Source: Chrysophaeum taylorii
Taxonomy: Eukaryota; Sar; Pelagophyceae; Pelagomonadales; Pelagomonadaceae
Direction of reading: 5' to 3'
Assembly (NCBI GenBank): GCA_029834535.1
Contig: JAQMWT010000309.1
Location: 434,001-498,000, forward strand
DNA: 64,000 bases
Made by a program: the position numbers and the translations under genes. Of the stretch, positions 24,952 through 33,186 are shown piece by piece. The notes beneath the pieces were generated by a model that made no database searches, was not told the DNA's origin, and saw only the letters and a list, made by a program, of their open reading frames with translations. The first letter of the stretch is position 1. Each line of letters starts with the position of its first letter.

Positions 24952-27900
24952 CTAGTAGGATGATAAGCCGAGGATGTCGAGCCAATTTGCGCGGTTTTTG
25001 TCGAGATGGTCGCAGCAGATTTGGATCGAGGGGTGGAGGGGCTTGAGTGCGTTGTAGATGGGCCGGACCTTGGCGTCGGAAAAGGCGAGGGTAAGGCGGG
25101 CGTGCTGGTGTGCGGAAGGATCGTTCTGCGGCGAAATCGGGATTCCGAGTCGTCGTTCGAGGTCGCCTTGCTGCCGGAACTCGAGCTGGAGCCTGTCCGC
25201 CCACTTTTTCGAGACGTGCCAGGGTTTGGCGACGTTCGAGACGTCGGCGGCGCGGAGGAGGGCAGGAACGGGGTTTTCGGAGGGGTCGAGAAGTTTTGCG
25301 GAGGACACGTCCGTGGCGAGAATCGCAGAAACCGAAAGCTCCCGGAAGCGTCGGCGGTGTTTTGCGCCGAGGTTTTGGAGCACGTCGAATTCTGGCGTCG
25401 AGAGAGCGAGCCACAGAGTTGCGGCGTGGTGCTGCTCCAATACGGAAAAATCGTTGTACCTGATCGCGAGATGGTGCGACGTCGCGACGAGGAAGGCGTT
25501 GCTCCTTCCGGGGTGGTCGAGGTCGTGGCAGAGGGCCGAGAGGATCAGCGCGAAGACGTCGAGCGACGACAGCTTCGCGACGACGACGACATTATTTCCG
25601 AACCAGGCGGCAGTCAGCGCCACGTCGACGGCGTGGCGGAAATTGTGGTAGGGGTTGTCTTCTCGCGAGAGGCGGCGAACGAGGCGGAGGAGGTTGTCGA
25701 GCTGGAGCGGTGGGACTGCGAAGCGGTCTAAGACGTGGCATCGGTCGACGAGGAGCCGACGCGCGGCCGTCGAGAGCTGGCGGTCGTCTAACTCCCAAAT
25801 ATCAAAGTCCCACTCGTACGGGTCGCCGATAAACTGCTTCAGGACGAGCGGGTCGGATAATGCGAGTTCGAACTGTCGCTCGAGGTCCAGAGTTTTTGTC
25901 GACGCGAGGTTCGCGATCTGCGGGGGAGGGGGGGGCGGCGGCAGATTCTTGACCGTAAAGCTCGCTCGGATTTGAGCAGTTTGTCGCTTTTCCTGCTTCC
26001 ACGCGCCTCTCGGCGGCCCGAGGTCGTGCCAGATCATGGGTGAATCGAGGTCGGTGATATGGAACTTGCGGGTGTCGCCGAGGTGGTCGGGGGTTAAAAA
26101 CGGCTGCGGTTCTCTGACTTCGAGCCAGACCGCGTCGTCTCTAGTGACTTCGTGCTCGTAAACCTCTTGTTTCTGCGCGACTCTCGCTCCCGAAACGACG
26201 AGGCCGACCACAGCATTCTGGGGCTCGGCTTCGGTGAAGGGATTCCAAAGCCCTCTCACCCCTTCGACGCGCACCGTCACCGTGCAGCCACCACCACCAC
26301 CACCACCACCAAAATTGTTGACTACCAAAGAAGAAGAAGACCTGTCCGCGATCGAAGCCGACGGCCTTTCGCCTACGTCTTCTGATCTTCTTTGCGGCGT
26401 AGAGCGCGCGATGACCAGTTTGATCGTCGCAACCCACGAGTCGATATCGTTCCCGCCAAACAAAAACCGTCGCGGTTCCTTGACGCGGTGCGACCCTTTC
26501 GTGTACTCTCGGGCTTCGACGGCGAAATGACACCCGTCGATGACCTCAACCTTGGAGTCTTTCAAAGCGACAACCTGCGTTGGCGTCGCGTCGGTCGCAT
26601 GTCTGAACATCTCGAGATGCGAGCCGCCGCGGATCACGCAGTAGCGCTCCTTCCACTCGGCCTGGACTATCAAGTGGTGATGCCGCTGGACGTGAAGCGC
26701 CCCGGTTTTCAGAATAGTATCTTCCGAAAAAATATTCGCGGCTTGGATGAACTTCTGGGTAACGCTTTCCTCCTTTCTGTTCTGGAATCTGGAGATCCGT
26801 TCCGTGATGAGGCGCCGATCGTCGGCGAGGAGGCGGGTTGTGAGGGTCGGACCGAGGCCCGGCGCCAGCGCGTAAACGTCCTCGTCCTCCACGAGCACGC
26901 CCTTGTCGACGAGATCGTCGAGGGGAACCGGAAGATCGCCGCCGCCGCACAGATCTTCTAGCGCTTGCCGGTCGACGCTTCGGTCCAAGACGGCGACGGT
27001 CTTCAGGAGTTGAATTTCCTCCAACGAACAGTCGTCGAGCCGCCCGAATCCGATGCCCTCGAGCTTCAGGATGCTGGCGCCGCCGCCGCCGCAGCACGGC
27101 CGTCGATTTGTCACTCCCGTCGTCGGGGCGCAGCAGAGTCCTGTCGCCGACCGCGGGCGCATCGCTATCACAACCATTCGACCCTCCTTAGTAGAAAAGG
27201 AAGAGAAGTCGTCGAGGTGGTGGCCGTCGTCCACCAGGAGGATCTTGGCGTCGCGGACGGCTTCGCGAGGCAGAGTTTCCCCGATCTGCGCGGCGACGTA
27301 GGCGATCGAGGCGGTGCGCGGGAGCACGCGCGCCACAAACCAGCCGAGCAAGTCGGTCTTGCCGGAACCGGACTCGCCCTCCAATATTGTGAGGGAGCCT
27401 TCTCCTCGCAGGAGCGCGGCTTTCCTCCGATACAGTCCGAGCCTCGCTTTCTCGAGCCGAGTGATCGTAGAATTTTGCAGCAGCAGCAGCAGCGACGTTC
27501 CATCGTCGTCGTCGTCCTCCTCGATGGGACACACAAACCTGGGAAATGCTGGCTCCATCGCCCGGAGCGCCGCGAGCGCGGACCGCTTGGCCCTCTGCGC
27601 CTGGCGGCAGCTCGCGTAGTCTCGGTGCTGATCGCCGTGAGGATGATAGATCTCGATCGGCTGGGACTTGCCCTTGACCCTAATTGTACCCAAGGCCGTA
27701 AACTCCAAGTCCGGACACTCTTTTTTGATCGAGGCGTCGCACACGATGCCGTCGCTGCGTTGCATGAGCCTTGCGGCGAGATTCACCGAGTCTCCGAGGA
27801 CGGTGAGCTCTCTCCGGTTTACGGACCCCGCGACGCCACAAAAAACGTCGCCACTCGTCAAGCCGATGGCTATTCCCGGGAGCTGCGCGCAGAGCTCGAG

Positions 27901-28875
27901 ACTGCACAACACAGCCCGCACGGGGGCCTCGTCGTCGTCCTGGGAGAAGCACGCAATCAACGTCGAGCCCTTGTCGTCCATCAAGAATTTGTTCACGTCG
28001 CCGCCGTGTTTGAACACAGATTTTTGCGCGGTTCGAAGCACGGAATGCACTCGTTCCACGGCCTGCTGGTACCGCGCGGCCTCGTTGAGGTCGAGGCCCA
28101 GGTTCACAAACAGCACCGAAACGCGCCGCATCTCGCTCTCGAAGTCCGCCGGAACGTACGATTCGAGAGTCTTTTCGAGCCTAATCGACGCGGTCGTCGA
28201 CACGTCGTCCAAAAAGCTCAACATCTTAAAAATTGAGGTCGCCGGGACTTTGTCGAAGGGGGCCTCGGTGTCCAGCAGCACGAACCCGTCCTCTCTCTCG
28301 ACCCCCGTGAAATGTCGCTTCGCAAAAACCCACGCTTCGCGACTGCAAATTACTTGTCCCGAACGTCCTCGATGCTCCGAAGCGAACGCCTGAGCCAACG
28401 GCTCGCCGACGGCCACGTACTCGACCCGCCCCGCCTCGCCCCCGATGTGCAGGATGGTCACCGACCCGACGCCGATGCCGATCTTCACCGATAACTCGAC
28501 TCCCTCCTCCAACTTTGCCGCGTGCAGCGCTCGCTGAATGAGAATCGCAGCTTGCGCCGCCCTTTGGCACACCACTTCGAGCTCATCCTGGGGCCACAGC
28601 ACGATCATCGCGTCCCCCGCGAACTTGAAGATGTCCCCGCCCCCCCCCGCCACGATCTTGTTCATCTGCGAGAAATATGAGTTCAAGTGCCGTCGCAGTC
28701 CGTCGGCACCCTGGCCGTTCTGCGCCATCTTCTCGCTCAACTTGGTGAACCCGCTCACGTCGCAAAACACGCACACCGTCTCCAGCTCCCTCGTCGCCGG
28801 CACCGAGACGCCCTCCGCGCATTGCCGAACGATCAGCGACGGTACGTACGACGCGACCTTCTGGAGCGGTCGCAT
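24952..28875 (-). CDS. Soluble adenylyl cyclase (ADCY10-like) fused to PH, C2-like and class I cyclic-nucleotide phosphodiesterase domains
   Basis: About 1,307 residues from the first ATG (28875); the frame is open to a stop before 28,926 but has no earlier ATG. Cyclase C1 (~30-200) has metal Asp sites in FCDVSGF and KFAGDAM. Cyclase C2 (~245-410) has FVNLGLD, GGDVNKF and VLGDSVNLAARL. Both resemble soluble adenylyl cyclase closely. A P-loop ATPase follows (GESGSGKT ~500; Walker B ILLVDDGHH ~545), as in ADCY10. A PH domain (~730-825), an octa-Gly linker and a C2-like domain (~860-960) come next. The C-terminus is a complete PDEase_I domain: HNFRH ~1,078, HDLDHPGR ~1,115, NDFSVLEQHH, ADVSN ~1,212, QGDLERR. 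Inferred: one polypeptide both makes and hydrolyses cyclic nucleotide, probably membrane-associated through PH/C2. Plant CAPE proteins also fuse the two but in the opposite order. Confidence 0.93.
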   Translation of the reverse strand: MRPLQKVASYVPSLIVRQCAEGVSVPATRELETVCVFCDVSGFTKLSEKMAQNGQGADGLRRHLNSYFSQMNKIVAGGGGDIFKFAGDAMIVLWPQDELEVVCQRAAQAAILIQRALHAAKLEEGVELSVKIGIGVGSVTILHIGGEAGRVEYVAVGEPLAQAFASEHRGRSGQVICSREAWVFAKRHFTGVEREDGFVLLDTEAPFDKVPATSIFKMLSFLDDVSTTASIRLEKTLESYVPADFESEMRRVSVLFVNLGLDLNEAARYQQAVERVHSVLRTAQKSVFKHGGDVNKFLMDDKGSTLIACFSQDDDEAPVRAVLCSLELCAQLPGIAIGLTSGDVFCGVAGSVNRRELTVLGDSVNLAARLMQRSDGIVCDASIKKECPDLEFTALGTIRVKGKSQPIEIYHPHGDQHRDYASCRQAQRAKRSALAALRAMEPAFPRFVCPIEEDDDDDGTSLLLLLQNSTITRLEKARLGLYRRKAALLRGEGSLTILEGESGSGKTDLLGWFVARVLPRTASIAYVAAQIGETLPREAVRDAKILLVDDGHHLDDFSSFSTKEGRMVVIAMRPRSATGLCCAPTTGVTNRRPCCGGGGASILKLEGIGFGRLDDCSLEEIQLLKTVAVLDRSVDRQALEDLCGGGDLPVPLDDLVDKGVLVEDEDVYALAPGLGPTLTTRLLADDRRLITERISRFQNRKEESVTQKFIQAANIFSEDTILKTGALHVQRHHHLIVQAEWKERYCVIRGGSHLEMFRHATDATPTQVVALKDSKVEVIDGCHFAVEAREYTKGSHRVKEPRRFLFGGNDIDSWVATIKLVIARSTPQRRSEDVGERPSASIADRSSSSLVVNNFGGGGGGGGCTVTVRVEGVRGLWNPFTEAEPQNAVVGLVVSGARVAQKQEVYEHEVTRDDAVWLEVREPQPFLTPDHLGDTRKFHITDLDSPMIWHDLGPPRGAWKQEKRQTAQIRASFTVKNLPPPPPPPQIANLASTKTLDLERQFELALSDPLVLKQFIGDPYEWDFDIWELDDRQLSTAARRLLVDRCHVLDRFAVPPLQLDNLLRLVRRLSREDNPYHNFRHAVDVALTAAWFGNNVVVVAKLSSLDVFALILSALCHDLDHPGRSNAFLVATSHHLAIRYNDFSVLEQHHAATLWLALSTPEFDVLQNLGAKHRRRFRELSVSAILATDVSSAKLLDPSENPVPALLRAADVSNVAKPWHVSKKWADRLQLEFRQQGDLERRLGIPISPQNDPSAHQHARLTLAFSDAKVRPIYNALKPLHPSIQICCDHLDKNRANWLDILGLSSY
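26283..26313. repeat. (CCA)n trinucleotide run inside the cyclase-PDE gene
   Basis: Encodes a run of glycines on the minus strand between the PH and C2-like domains. The length is a multiple of three, so it acts as a flexible linker. Confidence 0.8.
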
Positions 28876-29016
28876 CAATTTTTGTATATTTTCAACGGCT
28901 CTACTTGAATCATCATCAGTGGACAAAAATAAGGGAACCCCGACTCATCACTCTAATTATTTAATTTTGTGCTGCTGAGGCAATCAAATCAATCAATAAT
29001 CAATCAATGTCGAAGC

Positions 29017-29218
29017 TTATCGACGAGTTGGTTCTCAGTCACATCGCGGTCTCCTCGTCGCATGGCGACAAGCTTTTGATGGTCACTCTCCGCCGACCGA
29101 CCGACCGACCTTTTTTTCGGCGCTCCTCGTCTACAGGCCCGTGATTCCGGACTGGCTCCTGTCGGTCCGGCCTGGCTCCCATGCTCGGGAGAGGTCTGAA
29201 GTTAGTTAGTTAGTTAGT
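29017..29218 (+). mobile_element. LINE 3'-end remnant with (GTTA)n tail
   Basis: Closely matches 58,411-58,596 and shares its last ~45 bp (cctggctcccatg...ggagaggtc, then GTTAGTTAGTTA) with the 3' end of the LINE at 49,764-50,785. A short terminal tandem repeat instead of poly-A is common in several non-LTR clades. Severely 5'-truncated insertion. Confidence 0.65.
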
Positions 29219-29411
29219 CTCGGTCAAAAAAATGCGGCGCGTCCACTTGAAAAAAGATTGACGTGACGACGAACAATTTTTCCTTTTATTAAAATTAACG
29301 ACGACGACGACAAGAGCTGTGGACATCTCCTCTTGGCCCAGCTCCGACACCAAACCGCTGCTGGGCCGAGACATGCGCGTGGCTATCCTTCTCCTTCGGC
29401 GGCCGCATTAG

Positions 29412-29816
29412 ATCTGGGCACGGTCCTCCTCATCGCACACCTGGCACGACGACGACATCACCTCGGTATTAGTCAATCCCCCGCCCTGTTCAAGGTTCCG
29501 GGGGCTGCTCAACAGAGAGCGACTCTACGACGTCGTCGTCAAGTCGCTAGAGCGTTCTATGCCTGCCCTTCTCAACCTTCTTCGCCTGTCGTCGATCATC
29601 GGCGCGCAATTGGTTTCGAGTTCAAAATATATTCGCGCTCGCGCCACCGACACGACCATCATCTCACCGCCGGGCCCGGTCTTCCCCGTCGAACAGCTGT
29701 TGCTGTGCACGCTGGCCTCGTCTTTGGAGTTTTTTGCCAGCGCGGCATGCCGCAAGCTCGCCAAAATCTGCGCCTTTGACAGCACAGACGTGGCCATGCC
29801 AACTCCCATGTGAAGG
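29412..29816 (+). CDS. Unresolved small coding candidate
   Basis: A frame open from just after TAG 29409 to the stop after 29,813 reads like a helical protein (RLYDVVVKSLERSM, then LLNLLRLSSIIGAQL, then LLLCTLASSLEFF). The internal Met at 29559 would give 84 residues. Upstream of the stop the same frame reads DISSWPSSDTKPLLG, so the real gene may be spliced or carry a stop. I do not recognise a family. The opposite-strand ORF starts with a Val/Ile run from a GTC/GAC repeat and is less convincing. Confidence 0.3.
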
Positions 29817-29932
29817 CGGGGCTCGACGACGACGATGATGACGACGACGATGAGCACCACAACCACTGAAACCAGTCGTTCCTTATACTACTACCCTAAA
29901 TGTGTTGTATCTCTTACCCTAAACAAAAGAGG

Positions 29933-30238
29933 ATGGCGCGGTGGCGTGCCGAGGTTCGCGTTCAGTTCGGGAGCGAAGAAAGCGCCAAGGTCGCGCTCGC
30001 GTCGCTCGACGTCGACGAGGAGCTGCACCCGGAGGTGGTTCGCCGGGACATGATCGTGGCCGACTCGGAGCTCGTTGTGTGCGTTTTTGCCACCACCACC
30101 ACCACCACCACCATTGATAACGAAGAAGACACCAGGCGTTTTGCTTCGGAAGACCCGAAGAATTTGCGGAATTCCGTGAACGGAATCTTCGACATGATCG
30201 CCCTCGTGGACCAGGTGTTTCAGACCGAATTTAAGTAA
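29933..30238 (+). CDS. PCC1: KEOPS/EKC complex subunit Pcc1 (LAGE3-like)
   Basis: A 101-residue protein from the ATG at 29933; an in-frame ATG at 29900 would add 11 residues with no family support. The start AEVRVQFGSEESAKVALASL and the end LRNSVNGIFDMIALVDQVF match the Pcc1/LAGE3/CTAG fold (beta-alpha-beta-beta-alpha), near the usual 80-100 residues. Known: Pcc1 is the dimerising subunit of KEOPS, which makes the tRNA N6-threonylcarbamoyladenosine modification with Kae1, Bud32 and Cgi121. A run of Thr encoded by an ACC microsatellite (30,091-30,114) is inserted in the loop before the last helix. The final 19 bp overlap the end of the convergent EGF-like gene. Confidence 0.85.
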   Translation: MARWRAEVRVQFGSEESAKVALASLDVDEELHPEVVRRDMIVADSELVVCVFATTTTTTTIDNEEDTRRFASEDPKNLRNSVNGIFDMIALVDQVFQTEFK

Positions 30239-30963
30239 TCACAGGCGGGACCGGAGAATCCTGGGAAGCAGTCGCATTCACCTTTGCGGTTGTCGCACGC
30301 GCCGCGGTTCGAGCAGTCGACCTGGCAGAGGTTGCCGGGACGGCCTGTGGCACCCGAGGGTGTCGAGACGTTGGCGCAGTCGGTCTCGTCGCGGCGGGTC
30401 ATGGGATCGTCGCCCGAGGGACACCGTCGCAGGGAGCAGTCCGGACCGAACCACTCGGGGAGTCGTCTCTGGCCGGGCCCGAGCCCGACTTCCCAGGCTG
30501 AGTCGCAGAGACACCCCCGTCCCACCACCGCGTCCCACTCCGCGTAGGTTGTGGCGTTGTGAAGGGGCAACGCGTCCTCGCGCCTCGCGAGCTCGGCCAT
30601 CGAGAGGCATTGGCCGCGGCCCGAACACTCGTTCGGACAACCGCGCGTCGCGCACGCGTCACCTACCCACGAATCGAAGCACGCGCAGGTCCCCGAGATC
30701 CGGTCGCAGAGGCCATTCCGCGAGCACTCGCCGCCGACGCCGGGGCAGGTCCGTTGGGAGCAGTCGAGCATCCTGTCGATGGCAAGGTCCTTGGGGCTTC
30801 CCCACCCTTCGAAGCATGCGCAGGACGCCGACGGCGAGCCGTGGCTCCCGGCGACGCACCGCCCGTGTCCGTTGCAGTAGTTCAACGCGGCGCACCCGAC
30901 CCGCCGCGTCTCGACGATGGCGCCGACCACTCGCAATAATAATAACGCCCCAACGCATGCCAT
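30220..30963 (-). CDS. Secreted EGF-like (tenascin-type) cysteine-rich protein
   Basis: A 247-residue protein from the ATG at 30963. Seen: hydrophobic signal peptide (residues 1 to ~16), then four or five EGF-like/tenascin-type modules. Examples are CNGHGRC...CACFEGW, CSRNGLC...CACFDSWVGDAC, CSGRGQC...CLCDSAW and CSNRGAC...CDCFPGFSGPAC. The last segment ends two residues before the stop region, with no membrane anchor or GPI signal visible. Inferred: a secreted or cell-surface protein; partner unknown. Start is 104 bp from the divergent ARL13-like gene; the 3' end overlaps Pcc1 by 19 bp. Confidence 0.85.
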   Translation of the reverse strand: MACVGALLLLRVVGAIVETRRVGCAALNYCNGHGRCVAGSHGSPSASCACFEGWGSPKDLAIDRMLDCSQRTCPGVGGECSRNGLCDRISGTCACFDSWVGDACATRGCPNECSGRGQCLSMAELARREDALPLHNATTYAEWDAVVGRGCLCDSAWEVGLGPGQRRLPEWFGPDCSLRRCPSGDDPMTRRDETDCANVSTPSGATGRPGNLCQVDCSNRGACDNRKGECDCFPGFSGPACDYLNSV

Positions 30964-31067
30964 TCGCTGGCTAAATAAATAAATAAATAAAGCCTCCCTC
31001 AGGTTCGTTTGATTTCAAAACAGTGTGACTGACGTCACGTGGACTCGGGCAGTTTCGCAGTTCTAGG
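30964..31067. promoter_or_regulatory. Short divergent intergenic region between EGF-like and ARL13-like genes
   Basis: A 104-bp spacer with an ATAAATAAATAAATAA run at ~30,972-30,990 that could supply TATA-like elements. It also contains TGACGTCACGTG at ~31,030, a palindromic CRE/E-box-like core (TGACGTCA plus CACGTG). A shared promoter is inferred. Confidence 0.45.
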
Positions 31068-32339
31068 ATGATGGTGATGGGGACGCGGCCGCAGAGCGCG
31101 CCGGCCAAGGGAAAGGGTTTCGTGACGCGGCGGCGGCGCGACATCGTGAGCAACTACATGGCGACGCACGTTGATCCTTTGATGCACGAGATGATCACCT
31201 ACTTGCTCCTGAAGCAACCCGAAGACGTCCGTGGTTCAATGCTGGAATATTTGCGGAACCCGACGAAGTGCGAGGTGTCTCGCAAGGTGAGCCGCAAGGA
31301 CCGGATCTACATGGTATCCGAAATCTCGCCGGTTCTGACCGAGCTGCTGACGGACGTCGTGAGAGCCAGGCCGCGGAAACCGTCAGAATTTATGATCGGT
31401 TGGCTCTCGAGTCGCGTTCGAGCGAAGCTCGCGGACGCGATCGCCAAGAGCAAGGTGGCGCACAAGAAAATTTTGGTGCTGGGACCCTCGGGCGCTGGCA
31501 AGACCACACTGTTGATGGGTTTGGCGGGCGATCCGGAACCGAAGCCCAAGCCCACGAGCGGGTTCCGGAAGTACGAGTTCGAAGGCATCGCCTTTTACGA
31601 TCTGAGCGGCAAACCCAAGGCCCAAAGGTCGTGGGTCTCGTACTTCCACGACGTCCACGCGGTGATGTTTGTGGTGGATTCGTCGAATCTTTCGGGCGTC
31701 TCCTTCGACCTCGACCACCCGATGATCGTTGGAAAGCCGCTTCTCGTTGTCGCGAACAACAAGCAGGATTTGAACGACTGCGGCTCGGTCGAGGAGGTCG
31801 CGAAGAAGCTGGGCCTCGAGACCTACCAGCACAAGTACAAGGGACTCGTGGCCGCGTGCGCGTGCGTCGCCGGAACGCGCGACGAACGCTTGGATAAAGG
31901 CTTGGAGTGGCTCGGCCAGAAAATCGACGAAAATGCCGCAATCCTGGAGGACCGCGTCCAAGCCGACACAAAAATCGTCGCGGAACGAGATGCCGAAAAC
32001 CAGCGACGTAAGGAAGAGCGCGTCTTTCGGAAGGTCCTGCGCAAGGCTTTCTCCGAGCCGCCGGAGGAGTGTTTTTCCCGCGAAGAGGGGCTCGACTTTT
32101 TCAAAAACGAGCTCGGCGCCGCCGATCTCCCGGCCGAAGCGGTCCATCTCGCGGAAATCTGCAACTACCAAAAGCTCGCCCTGCAGATGATGGGCAACTT
32201 CAAGTGCCCCATCTCCGTGAAGAAGAGGACTCCCATGGACTGGTCTCAGATCCTCGCCTATGTCAACCAGCGCAAAAAGGAAGCCTGGGACGACGTTTTT
32301 ATTGCGCAGGATAATAATAATAATAATAATAATACGTAG
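31068..32339 (+). CDS. ARL13-like ciliary small GTPase with N-terminal RIIa/Dpy-30-type docking domains
   Basis: A 423-residue protein from ATG 31068. Seen: residues ~35-65 (VDPLMHEMITYLLLKQPEDV) and ~95-120 (RARPRKPSEFMIGWL) resemble RIIa/Dpy-30 dimerisation-docking helices common in axonemal proteins. The GTPase domain spans ~130-290: P-loop GPSGAGKT, a G3 region YDLSG where Arfs have DxxGQ (no catalytic Gln visible), FVVDSS, and NKQD at G4. A charged coiled coil follows, then a helical tail ending in a run of Asn from an AAT microsatellite. Known: ARL13B is a ciliary-membrane GTPase/GEF with a coiled-coil tail and atypical switch II. Inferred: ciliary signalling or transport. There is no N-terminal myristoylation Gly, replaced here by the docking module. 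Confidence 0.8.
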   Translation: MMVMGTRPQSAPAKGKGFVTRRRRDIVSNYMATHVDPLMHEMITYLLLKQPEDVRGSMLEYLRNPTKCEVSRKVSRKDRIYMVSEISPVLTELLTDVVRARPRKPSEFMIGWLSSRVRAKLADAIAKSKVAHKKILVLGPSGAGKTTLLMGLAGDPEPKPKPTSGFRKYEFEGIAFYDLSGKPKAQRSWVSYFHDVHAVMFVVDSSNLSGVSFDLDHPMIVGKPLLVVANNKQDLNDCGSVEEVAKKLGLETYQHKYKGLVAACACVAGTRDERLDKGLEWLGQKIDENAAILEDRVQADTKIVAERDAENQRRKEERVFRKVLRKAFSEPPEECFSREEGLDFFKNELGAADLPAEAVHLAEICNYQKLALQMMGNFKCPISVKKRTPMDWSQILAYVNQRKKEAWDDVFIAQDNNNNNNNT

Positions 32340-33186
32340 CACCGCCGACGAAGCACAGCTTTGAGCCACTAGTGTGCACGACGACGAAATGTTGAGGGCG
32401 GTGACTATGGGTCGTCGGAGGAGGATCGAGCCCGCAGCACAGGAATCAAGCATCGACTTCTTCGGAGTTACAAATCGTGCTCTCGGCCAGGCTGTCTTCG
32501 TTCGTCGGCGGGGGCGGGCTCATTCATCTCTGGGGGCAGCAGCATGTGTTGGGCGCTGGCGTCGGTGGCTTGTGTCGATCGACGGGGGGGCGGGCGTCTT
32601 CTTCGATTGAGGGCATTCTCGTCGTTATTCTTGGTGCATATATATATAGACGAAGGATTCGACCGGAGCTTCTTGATGGCGTCCCGAAAGCGGCGAAGAA
32701 TATTCTCGGAGCGTCGCTCCTCCCGGGCGTCGGCCTGCTTCTGCTCCTTCGCCGTAACCCTCGTAGTTGGCGGCGGCCTCCTCCCTCGAGCGAGGAGGAG
32801 GAAATCTCGTAGTCGCGGGCGCAGTCAAAATTCGTCGTCAGAATCGCCGGGTCACCGGCGGCGGCGGCGGCGATTTCCACCGCGGGTTGAATAATTCGAC
32901 GCTCTTGTTTTTATGTATGGCGCGCGGTCGACGTGGCGCGATGCGTCCTCCGAGCGAACAGACGTTTTCGAGACAAAAGTCTCGCGTCCTTGACCACGAC
33001 GGGTGCCTCGGGCGCGCGCGGAGGGAGAGCGTCGCGTACCTCGACCGCACAGGGTTGGAGGGTCGTCGTCGCAAGGCGCAGCGATGATTGGATTGATAAA
33101 CCAGGACCTTGAGATCTCGATCTCGGAGCCATCAAAAATAAGAAGAAGCAACCGCCGCGTCAGACCACCACCACCTCAGATTCGAG
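32340..33186. other. Intergenic; no gene firmly supported
   Basis: About 850 bp. On the minus strand around 32,640-32,790 one frame reads as a charged helix (TAKEQKQADAREERRSEN, then FRDAIKKLRSNPSSIY), but it lacks a good start and other frames compete; a spliced small gene is possible. A TATATATATA stretch lies at ~32,638-32,649. Nothing else is recognised. Confidence 0.4.

Noticed and set aside
26965-28236. 423-codon plus-strand ORF opposite the cyclase domains
   Set aside because: Antisense to well-conserved cyclase and ATPase motifs on the minus strand.
29525-29866. Minus-strand ORF starting with a Val/Ile run
   Set aside because: The hydrophobic start comes from a GAC/GTC repeat; the opposite frame looks more protein-like.
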